DNA of 5,151 nt from Deltaproteobacteria bacterium. Its GTDB lineage: Bacteria; Myxococcota; UBA796; SXON01. Of the stretch, positions 1 through 5,151 are shown piece after piece; within the stretch, counting starts at the first letter, position 1, and the number at the start of each line of letters is the position of its first letter. Both the position numbers and the translations under genes were made by a program. The stretch covers positions 1-5,151 of the forward strand of contig CANKNP010000352.1 in NCBI GenBank assembly GCA_947483545.1. The letters run 5' to 3'. Below the pieces are notes generated by a model that ran no database searches, was not told where the DNA came from, and saw nothing but the letters and a program-made list of their open reading frames with translations.

Positions 1-21
1 CTAGATGACCTCGGCGGAAGT
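1..21 (+). repeat. Left terminal inverted repeat of the 361-bp element
   Basis: This 21-bp end begins CTAGATGACCTCGGC and is the reverse complement of 341-361 except at position 16 (G here; A expected from the right copy). It is itself a loose dyad: GACCTCGG (7-14) against the reverse complement of the next eight bases matches at 6 of 8 positions. Beyond position 21 similarity to the right end falls away, so the terminal repeat is about 21 bp, or 18 bp if a TA target duplication is excluded. Confidence 0.75.
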
Positions 22-96
22 CTTGCGATCGTGTCGACGCCGCAGCGGAGCTCCCAATCGGCCCCGCGGCCGCGCACGTCGCCCTCCCAAGAAGGG

Positions 97-115
97 CACC
101 ACAGAGCACACGGAG
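97..115 (+). repeat. Inner inverted repeat, left arm (CACCACAGAG..CACGGAG)
   Basis: The arm reads CACCACAGAG, then CA, then CACGGAG. It is the inverted copy of 195-213 with 17 of 19 positions matching; the two differing bases are the CA at 107-108 (TG in the partner orientation). The loop between the arms is 79 nt. The CCACAGAG/CACGGAG word resembles short repeats that I recall from intergenic regions of many high-GC environmental bacteria; that recollection has not been tested here. Confidence 0.7.
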
Positions 116-183
116 CAGGGAGGAGCAGGCGCATCCTGCCGTTCCACGACGCCCATCCTGCCGCCCGATCTCCCCTCCCTCTT

Positions 184-210
184 CACTCCGTGCACTCCGT
201 GCACTCTGTG
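184..210 (+). repeat. Three tandem 9-bp units CACTCCGTG
   Basis: The units are CACTCCGTG at 184-192 and again at 193-201, then CACTCTGTG at 202-210 with one change. On the minus strand the unit reads CACGGAGTG. The left inner arm carries only one full CACGGAG unit plus the CACAGAG word, so the two arms differ in repeat number. This suggests unit gain or loss by slippage. Confidence 0.85.
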
Positions 211-213
211 GTG
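195..213 (-). repeat. Inner inverted repeat, right arm
   Basis: This is the partner of 97-115. It overlaps the 9-bp tandem repeat at 184-210, so part of the arm is formed by repeat units. In RNA from either strand, the two arms could form a stem nested inside the one formed by the outer terminal repeats. Confidence 0.7.
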
Positions 214-340
214 GCAATCCCCGGCCGGAGCAGTGACGGTGCCCAGACTCGACACCGGTGCGCGGCGAGATGTCGTCGGTCGGTCCCTGCTCGGCGCTCC
301 ACGGCCGGCAACCCACCCTCAGGCGCGGGATCGGCGTTCC

Positions 341-361
341 ACTTCTGCCGAGGTCATCTAG
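341..361 (-). repeat. Right terminal inverted repeat of the 361-bp element
   Basis: This is the inverted partner of 1-21 (20/21 matches). It ends in CTAG and lies just downstream of the propeller gene stop codon (369-367), leaving only positions 362-366 between them. Transcripts leaving the propeller gene would therefore run straight into this repeat. Confidence 0.75.
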
Positions 362-366
362 GCCCC

Positions 367-1698
367 TCACGGCCGAACGACCACCTTGAGCGCCCGCAGC
401 TCCGCCCCCTGGGTGAGCACTATCCGGCCGGTCACGCTCCTTGGCACCCCGACCATGCCGATGGCCTCGCCGCCGATGAACCGCCCGAGGATCACGCCGG
501 TCGATCGCTGCACCACAAAGCGGGTCTCCCCCAGCTCCGGGGCGAGCACCAGCAGCTCTCCCATCAGCGCCCAGCGCGGGTTCGCCAGCACGATCGACCA
601 GATCACGGTGCCGTCGAGCCCGAGCAGCGTGACCGACTGTGCGCTTCGCATCAGCACACCTTCGCGCACCGGCACGCCGAAGCTCCCCGGCGCGACCTTG
701 GCGGCGCCGACCGGGCGACCGTTGCCGTCCAACCAACGCAGGTCCCGGCCCGCAGCGCTCGGCTGGATCCACTCGGGCAAGGCGAACGACTCGGGGCCGA
801 CGATCGCGTCCCCGTGGCCGTCGACGACCTCCCACATCACCTTGCCGTCATGGGGATCGACCACGGTCACCACGTCGCAGGCCTGCATCAGGATCGCGGG
901 GGCGCCGAACGAGCCTTCGACGGGCCGGAGCACAGGCACGCAGTCCCCCGGGCTACGCACAGACTCCCAAGCGAGTTGGCCTGTCGCCAGGTTGTACCTA
1001 CGTAGCTTGAGCCCCACAGCGGTAGGCGCCCAGAACACCCCCGTACGCCAATCGACCTCGGGCGCGGCCTCCAGGGCGCCAAGATGCGCGGTCCACCCCG
1101 TCCGATCCGCGCCCACCGCGTCAAGCCGCCAGGAGGAGGCCGTCTCTGGCACCGCGACGATGGCACGATCCGCCACCTCGCCGAGCAGACGTGGTCGGGC
1201 GACACAGAGGCGCGTGTACGCGTCCACGTTCTCCTGGACCCCCCGAAACGTCACGATGTCGGCGCCTTTCGGGGTCAGCGGCGTGAGCGCACAGGCACCC
1301 GCTAGCGCCAGGCCCCCGTGCTGCCCGAACTCCAGACGGTCCGCCTCGCCAACTTGCCGGGTCCAACGCCGCTCTCCCGAGGCCAAGGACACCACCGCGA
1401 CCTGAGCGCTGCCCCCGGTCAGCGGCGCGCCCTGCATCAGGACATCGTCCCCCCGCACCGCGAAGCTGCCCCATCCGACGCCCGGGACAACGTCCGTCTG
1501 CCACAGCACGATGCCGGACACCGCGTCCACGCGCACCAGGGATCGCGTGGAGCCCGTGTCGATCAGGCTCAAAAGCGCCGTTCCCCGCGCATCGGCCACC
1601 ACCTCCGTCTGGCTCGACGCCCCCGCGGCCCGCCAGAGCTCTTTGAGCAGGAGCGGCTCCGCGGCCCAGGCAAACGCGAGAACGAGGGGCGCGAGCAT
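367..1698 (-). CDS. Probably exported PQQ-like beta-propeller repeat protein, function unknown
   Basis: This encodes a 443-residue protein. The first residues, MLAPLVLAFAWAAE, form a hydrophobic stretch ending in an AWA/AE site typical of signal peptide cleavage, though the usual positive charges at the N terminus are missing. The rest carries repeats of the PQQ-like propeller kind, a short turn with G followed by W or an equivalent: DAVSGIVLWQTDV (58-70), ASGERRW (106-112), ATGQLAW (238-244), HDGKVMW (283-289), LDGTVIW (361-367) and a weaker STGVILG (399-405). Four cysteines (about 136, 165, 253, 274) could pair outside the cytoplasm. There is no lipobox cysteine. Related propellers include BamB and PQQ dehydrogenases, but nothing here points to a quinone cofactor or enzyme activity. 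The frame is open back to 1950, and an ATG at 1752 is possible. However, 8 of the 17 codons between the two ATGs end in A or T, unlike the body of the gene, so the start at 1698 is preferred. No clear ribosome binding site is visible for either. Confidence 0.8.
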   Translation of the reverse strand: MLAPLVLAFAWAAEPLLLKELWRAAGASSQTEVVADARGTALLSLIDTGSTRSLVRVDAVSGIVLWQTDVVPGVGWGSFAVRGDDVLMQGAPLTGGSAQVAVVSLASGERRWTRQVGEADRLEFGQHGGLALAGACALTPLTPKGADIVTFRGVQENVDAYTRLCVARPRLLGEVADRAIVAVPETASSWRLDAVGADRTGWTAHLGALEAAPEVDWRTGVFWAPTAVGLKLRRYNLATGQLAWESVRSPGDCVPVLRPVEGSFGAPAILMQACDVVTVVDPHDGKVMWEVVDGHGDAIVGPESFALPEWIQPSAAGRDLRWLDGNGRPVGAAKVAPGSFGVPVREGVLMRSAQSVTLLGLDGTVIWSIVLANPRWALMGELLVLAPELGETRFVVQRSTGVILGRFIGGEAIGMVGVPRSVTGRIVLTQGAELRALKVVVRP

Positions 1699-1861
1699 CG
1701 TAGGGAGGTAATCAGAAAGCGGAGGGGGAGCAGGGCGGCTTGGGACCGTCATCCTCGCGGTCCGCCCCTGGCCGTGACACGCCGCTGGGAATCTGGGGGG
1801 GCCAGCCCGGGCGCTGGGATCGATCTGGAGCGCGGCACACCCCCGGCCTCCACCCGGCGAG
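1699..1861. other. Intergenic gap between mutL and the propeller gene
   Basis: These 163 nt separate the mutL stop codon from the chosen propeller start. I see no recognisable promoter boxes, T-tract terminator or RNA gene. A 5-bp GC hairpin (1802-1806 with 1813-1817) is present but too short to call. A locally AT-richer patch at about 1699-1735 lies just upstream of the start codon and could hold a promoter, which I cannot identify. Confidence 0.5.
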
Positions 1862-3739
1862 CTACCTATGAAACCGCCGCTCCAGCTCCTCCGGCCCGAT
1901 CCAGATCGCGACGGGCCGGCCATGCGCGCAGACCGAAAAATCCACCTCATCCAACTCCCGGAGGAGCCGGAGGATCTCCTCGTTGGTCATGGCGTCGCCG
2001 GCGCGGATCGAGGTGTGGCAGGCCAGGGTGTTGAGGAAATGGTCCAGGCGGGCCTGGGGCATCGTCGCGGGGCCACCGGCACCCAGCTCGTCGGCCACAT
2101 CGCCAAGGAGGACCTCGAGATCCGCGCGCATGAACACGCCGGGCAGGGAGTGCACCGCGAAGGTGTCGCCGCCGAGAAAACGCACCTCCATGCCGTAGAC
2201 CAGCAGGGAATCGACCTCCGGGGCGAGCGCGCGGGCCCGCTGGGCGCCCAAGCGTACGAGCCGGGGTGTCAGGAACTGCTGCGCGCCTCCGACGACCGAC
2301 GCCGTGTCGCACATCAGGCGGTAGAGCGTGACGCGCTCGGCGGCGGCGTGCTGGTCGATGATCACCAGCTCCCCGCCGCCCTCACAGAGCAGGTAGGTCT
2401 TCTTCAGTTGGCCGATGACACGCAGATCCCGGAACCGCCCGACCGGGAGGAGCGGGCGGCTCCCTTTGGGCGCGCCCGCCGGTTGGATCGGGGCAACCGC
2501 CGCGGCAGGTGCTGCCGATGGGGTTGGACGCACGCCGAGAGGGGGGACCACCAGGGGCGCCTCCCACCGCGGCGCCGCCTGCTCCCCTGCGAACCCCGGC
2601 GGCCCCGGGGCGACCGGTCGTGGCGCCTCGACGGGCTCGGTGAGGGCCGGCGACGGCATCAACGTGAGCTGCGCCGGGCCCTCGTCTCGGGGTGTGGGAT
2701 ACCGCGGGGGGGTGGCGACGGGACGTTGGATCCCGTAATCCTGGAGGGCCGACCGCAGGCCGTGGGTGAGCGCGTTCTGGAGGTCAAAACCGTGCGCGAA
2801 ACGCACCTCGGTTTTCGCCGGGTGAACGTTCACATCTACGTCGGTGGGGGGCACCCGTACGTCGAGGATGACGAGCGGGTAGCGCTCCTTCGGGACGATG
2901 CCCGCATACGCCGCGGCCAACGCGCGGCGGAGCACAAGATCCCGGACGAAACGCCCGTTGACGTAGGTCCAGGTGGATCCGGCGGCCTGGGCGCGGTGAA
3001 CCCCGACAGGGCTCAACAGCGCGCGGACTTCCAGGTTTCCACGGGTGAAGTTCACCGCGACAAGCGCGTCGCCGTGGGGGCCGAGCAGATCGGCCGCGCG
3101 CCGCCGGGGATCGCTCACCGGCGCGCAGCGCAACAGCACACGGTCCTCGTGCAGCACCTCGAGATCCAGGTCCGGCCGGACCAACGACGCGCGGGTGACC
3201 GCCTCGACGCAGTGGGCCAGCTCGGTCTCGATGGTCCGCAGGAACTTCCGACGCGCGGGCACGTTGAAGAACAGGTTCGCCACCGAGATCTCGGTGCCGG
3301 GCGCGCACCCCGCGTCGCGGACGTCCAGCAACTTGCCGCCTTCCATCTCGACACACGTGCCGATCTCCTCGGGTTCGCCCTCCCCCGCCGCCGGGTTCGC
3401 GCGCGTCAACAGCGTGAACCGGCTCACGCTGGCGATGGCGGGGATCGCTTCCCCCCGGAACCCCAGGGTCATCACCTGGGCCAGATCTTCATCCGTGCGG
3501 ATCTTCGAGGTCGCGTGCCGCTCGATGCACATCATCGCGTCGGTGCGGCGCATGCCGATGCCGTTGTCGATGACCCGGACGAGGTTGCGACCCCCCGCGC
3601 GCAGGTGAACCCGCACATCTGTCGCGCCAGCATCGAGCGCGTTTTCGAACAGCTCCTTGAGCACCGAGGCGGGCCGTTCGACGACCTCCCCGGCCGCGAT
3701 CTTGTTGATCAGGTGCTCATCGAGGATCCGGACGGCCAT
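1862..3739 (-). CDS. mutL: DNA mismatch repair protein MutL
   Basis: MutL is the ATPase that couples mismatch recognition by MutS to strand incision in the cytoplasm. The 625 residues show the full GHKL ATPase region: INKIAAGEVVERPASV (11-26), KELFENALDAGA (28-39) with E29 and N33 in the same positions as the E. coli enzyme, DNGIGM (58-63), ATSKI (76-80), GFRGEAI (93-99), LFFNVPARRKFL (156-167) and VNVHPAKTEVRF (303-314). A Pro/Ala-rich linker (about 340-430) leads to a C-terminal dimerisation domain starting near VIGQLKKTYLL (441-451). That domain holds versions of the endonuclease motifs of MutH-less bacteria: DQHAAAERVTLY (462-473), ACHTSIR (573-579), CAHGRP (604-609) and FHR at the extreme end (623-625). 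The last glutamate of DQHA-x2-E-x4-E is Y473, and CPHGRP has A605. The start codon is fixed by the conserved N terminus. It lies 21 nt after ribBA without a good Shine-Dalgarno, so translational coupling or weak initiation is likely. Confidence 0.97.
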   Translation of the reverse strand: MAVRILDEHLINKIAAGEVVERPASVLKELFENALDAGATDVRVHLRAGGRNLVRVIDNGIGMRRTDAMMCIERHATSKIRTDEDLAQVMTLGFRGEAIPAIASVSRFTLLTRANPAAGEGEPEEIGTCVEMEGGKLLDVRDAGCAPGTEISVANLFFNVPARRKFLRTIETELAHCVEAVTRASLVRPDLDLEVLHEDRVLLRCAPVSDPRRRAADLLGPHGDALVAVNFTRGNLEVRALLSPVGVHRAQAAGSTWTYVNGRFVRDLVLRRALAAAYAGIVPKERYPLVILDVRVPPTDVDVNVHPAKTEVRFAHGFDLQNALTHGLRSALQDYGIQRPVATPPRYPTPRDEGPAQLTLMPSPALTEPVEAPRPVAPGPPGFAGEQAAPRWEAPLVVPPLGVRPTPSAAPAAAVAPIQPAGAPKGSRPLLPVGRFRDLRVIGQLKKTYLLCEGGGELVIIDQHAAAERVTLYRLMCDTASVVGGAQQFLTPRLVRLGAQRARALAPEVDSLLVYGMEVRFLGGDTFAVHSLPGVFMRADLEVLLGDVADELGAGGPATMPQARLDHFLNTLACHTSIRAGDAMTNEEILRLLRELDEVDFSVCAHGRPVAIWIGPEELERRFHR

Positions 3740-3760
3740 GCCGGGGTCTAACCGGTGGCC

Positions 3761-4861
3761 TCACCCCATCGGCACGTGCTCGACGATGTGCAGGCCGAAG
3801 GCGTCGAGTCCGACGATCTTGCGAGGGTTGTTCGTGAGCAGGCGGATCTCGCGCACCCCCAGGTGCGCCAGGATCTGCGCGCCGAGGCCAAGCTCACGAA
3901 GCGGATCCAACTTGGAGGTCTCCCCGCGCATTTTAGCCAAAAGGGCGTCCGGCCCGGTCCCGTCGATGTGCAGGTACAGCAGCACGCCCTTCCCGGCGCC
4001 CGAGATCGCCGCCATCGCGCCCCGCAAGGGCCCCTGCGATCCGCTGGCCAACGCACGGAGCACGTCCACGGGGCCGCTGGAGACCTGCACGCGCGTCAAC
4101 ACGGGGCCCATCAGCTCCCCGGTCCAGAACGCGAGGTGCAGACCGCCCCCCATCGCCTGGTAGACCCGGGCGTGGAACGTGCCGAACTCCTCGGTCACGA
4201 TCGGTAGATCGAGCACCGGCGTGACCAGTTGCTCGTACTTGAGCCGCCAGCGGACGAGATCCGCGACGCTGACGATGTGAATCTTGTGCTTCTCCCCAAA
4301 CTTCTCCAGATCGGGGAGGCGCGACATCGAGCCGTCTTCGTTCATGATCTCGCAGATGACGCCGGAGGGGGTCAGCCCTGCGAGCCGCGCCAGATCGACG
4401 GAGCCCTCGGTCTGGCCGGTGCGCACCAGCACGCCGCCATTCCGCGCCTTCAAGGGGAACATGTGGCCGGGAGTGACCAGATCGTTCGGGCCTGTGGCGG
4501 GGTCGATGAGCACCTGGGTCGTGCGCGCCCGGTCGGCGGCGGAGATCCCGGTGGTGACGCCATCCCGGGCCTCGACGGAGACGGTGAACGCGGTCGAGAA
4601 CGGCGAACGGTTGTTCGACGCCATCATCGGCAGGTTCAACGCGGCGACCCGCTCCTCGGTGAGTGTCACGCAGATGAGCCCGCGGCCGTGCGTGGCCATG
4701 AAATTGATGGCTTCGGGCGTGACCCGGTCGCTCGCGAGGGTGAGATCGCCCTCGTTCTCGCGGTCTTCATCGTCGATGAGCACGACCATCCGGCCGGCGC
4801 GGATGTCGTCGAGGGCGACCTTGACGCGGGTCTCAGGGTCGCGGGGCATGACTTCAAACAT
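3761..4861 (-). CDS. ribBA: RibBA-type protein: active DHBP synthase with degenerate GTP cyclohydrolase II domain
   Basis: The N-terminal half (about 1-205) is 3,4-dihydroxy-2-butanone-4-phosphate synthase, which makes the four-carbon precursor of riboflavin from ribulose 5-phosphate. It shows the metal-binding acidic loop DDEDRENEGDL (30-40), HGRGLICV (58-65), ARDGVTTGISAADRA (98-112), TPGHMFPL (130-137), RTGQTEGSVDLARLAG (147-162) and PSGVICEIMNEDG (165-177), so this activity should be intact. The C-terminal half (about 206-366) is homologous to GTP cyclohydrolase II, most clearly at GAQIL and RLLTNNPRKIVGL (340-352). It has no cysteine at all: S262, S273 and S275 stand where the C-x10-C-x-C zinc ligands belong. 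The RQEGRG loop is changed to HIDGTG, the following segment is about 14 residues short, and the usual C-terminal tail is missing. Cyclohydrolase activity is therefore unlikely, and ribB alone may be the fairer name. ATG 4861 is preferred over an in-frame TTG at 4873 because of a GAGG six bases upstream; ATG 4849 is less likely. Confidence 0.95.
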   Translation of the reverse strand: MFEVMPRDPETRVKVALDDIRAGRMVVLIDDEDRENEGDLTLASDRVTPEAINFMATHGRGLICVTLTEERVAALNLPMMASNNRSPFSTAFTVSVEARDGVTTGISAADRARTTQVLIDPATGPNDLVTPGHMFPLKARNGGVLVRTGQTEGSVDLARLAGLTPSGVICEIMNEDGSMSRLPDLEKFGEKHKIHIVSVADLVRWRLKYEQLVTPVLDLPIVTEEFGTFHARVYQAMGGGLHLAFWTGELMGPVLTRVQVSSGPVDVLRALASGSQGPLRGAMAAISGAGKGVLLYLHIDGTGPDALLAKMRGETSKLDPLRELGLGAQILAHLGVREIRLLTNNPRKIVGLDAFGLHIVEHVPMG

Positions 4862-4866
4862 GGGGA

Positions 4867-4871
4867 TCCTC
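4867..4871 (-). promoter_or_regulatory. Ribosome binding site of ribBA, overlapping the ribE stop
   Basis: On the minus strand GAGGA sits six bases (counted from GAGG) before ATG 4861 and overlaps the ribE TGA stop (4872-4870). The arrangement decides the ribBA start and suggests that ribosomes finishing ribE can reinitiate on ribBA. Confidence 0.7.
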
Positions 4872-5151
4872 AAGGGTTGTGGGCTGAGCTCGGCGCGGGC
4901 GCGTCAAACCCCGCCAGGCGCGCCAAATACCGCGCCAGCAGGTCCGTCTCCAGGTTCACGCGACTACCAGCCTTCAAGCTGCCCATCTTCGTGACCTTCA
5001 ACGTGTGGGGCACGAGGCCCACGGTGAACGTGGTGTCCGACACCTCGTTTACGGTCAGGCTCACGCCGTCCACGGTCACGCTGCCCTTGGGCGCCACGTA
5101 GCGGGCGAGTGCTTCGGGCACGGTGAAGACGACCCGCGTGAACGCCTCGCC
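4870..5151 (-). CDS. ribE: Riboflavin synthase alpha chain, C-terminal part (partial)
   Basis: Only the last 93 residues are in the window; the gene continues upstream beyond 5151. Riboflavin synthase dismutates two molecules of 6,7-dimethyl-8-ribityllumazine to riboflavin and the pyrimidinedione in the final step of the pathway. The visible part is the second lumazine-binding barrel: a G-E-A-F-T-R-V-like strand, then YVAPKGSVTVDGVSLTVNEV, with PHTL and VNLETDLLARYLARL following. These are strong family signatures. The stretch ends with a short tail rich in Ala, Pro and Ser. The stop TGA (4872-4870) is 8 nt before the ribBA ATG, so the two genes form an operon. The ribE name follows common usage; the E. 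coli equivalent is called ribC. An FMN riboswitch, if present, would be upstream of this window. Confidence 0.95.
   Translation of the reverse strand, partial: GEAFTRVVFTVPEALARYVAPKGSVTVDGVSLTVNEVSDTTFTVGLVPHTLKVTKMGSLKAGSRVNLETDLLARYLARLAGFDAPAPSSAHNP

Larger units (their letters stand above)
1..361. mobile_element. MITE-like palindromic intergenic element with terminal inverted repeats
   Basis: This stretch holds no convincing gene and is organised as a nested palindrome. Its outer ends (1-21 and 341-361) are inverted copies matching at 20 of 21 positions, the one difference being position 16 against 346. Inside lie a second inverted pair (97-115 with 195-213), a 9-bp tandem repeat (184-210), a 10-bp direct repeat CATCCTGCCG (132-141 and 154-163), and two short perfect palindromes (65-74 and 221-228). 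Both tips read CTAG, a tetranucleotide seen only once more in the window (inside the propeller gene). Such architecture, without a transposase, fits a miniature inverted-repeat transposable element or a large REP/ERIC-like repeat. CTAG tips with a possible TA duplication (2-3 and 359-360) would suit mobilisation by an IS630/Tc1-type transposase; that assignment is inference. The element starts at the first base of the window and ends 5 nt from the stop codon of the propeller gene. Confidence 0.68.

Noticed and set aside
1..255. A minus-strand open frame of 84 codons within the element.
   Set aside because: It has no ribosome binding site, and its product is dominated by the translated tandem repeat (VHGVHGV).
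5..361. A plus-strand open frame of 118 codons that spans the palindromic element almost end to end, with its ATG in the left terminal repeat and its TAG in the right one.
   Set aside because: The predicted product is Arg/Pro-rich, low in complexity and unlike any protein I recognise. Long open frames are common in GC-rich DNA. The symmetric start and stop simply follow from the inverted repeat, and the mirror frame on the other strand is broken by a stop codon. Comparing synonymous and non-synonymous changes across copies would settle it.
1..366. A CRISPR array, tRNA or riboswitch in the non-coding end.
   Set aside because: The repeats are inverted or directly adjacent rather than regularly spaced, and there is no cloverleaf or known riboswitch signature.
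1802..1817. A hairpin CCAGC-CCGGGC-GCTGG after mutL as a terminator.
   Set aside because: The stem is only five base pairs and no T-tract follows in either direction; such short dyads are expected by chance at this GC content.
1699..1950. A longer propeller protein starting at 1950 or 1752.
   Set aside because: The 1950 start overlaps the end of mutL, and the extra residues look like translated non-coding DNA. The 1752-1699 stretch has poor third-position GC compared with the rest of the gene. The 1752 start is still possible.
1868..3751. A 627-codon plus-strand open frame opposite mutL.
   Set aside because: It is the antisense shadow of a highly conserved mutL in GC-rich DNA; the mutL reading has all the family motifs and this one has none.

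Overview
The window is very GC-rich with strongly GC-biased third codon positions. All four genes lie on the minus strand. The gene families, the base composition and a CCACAGAG/CACGGAG-type intergenic repeat suggest a high-GC environmental proteobacterium or myxobacterium-like organism (Myxococcota / former Deltaproteobacteria). This placement is an inference; there is no rRNA or other taxonomic marker here.

Layout in the direction of transcription, from high to low coordinates: (1) the 3' part of riboflavin synthase (ribE, cut by the window edge); (2) a RibBA-type protein with an intact 3,4-dihydroxy-2-butanone-4-phosphate synthase half and a degenerate GTP cyclohydrolase II-like half, starting 8 nt after the ribE stop; (3) the mismatch-repair protein MutL, starting 21 nt after ribBA; (4) after a 163-nt gap, a probably exported PQQ-like beta-propeller protein of unknown role; (5) from 361 down to 1, a non-coding palindromic element that begins 5 nt past the propeller gene's stop codon.

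ribE and ribBA are close enough to be co-transcribed and both serve riboflavin (FMN/FAD) synthesis. mutL probably rides on the same transcript, with no visible functional link. The propeller gene may be read separately.

The most unusual item is the 361-bp element at positions 1-361. It has 21-bp terminal inverted repeats (20/21 matches) tipped with CTAG, a second nested pair of inverted arms (17/19 matches), and a three-copy 9-bp tandem repeat. This looks like a MITE-like non-autonomous mobile element or a large palindromic intergenic repeat. Two protein-level oddities also stand out. The three zinc-binding cysteines of the GTP cyclohydrolase II domain are all serine in register. The MutL endonuclease motifs are present but depart from consensus at two positions.
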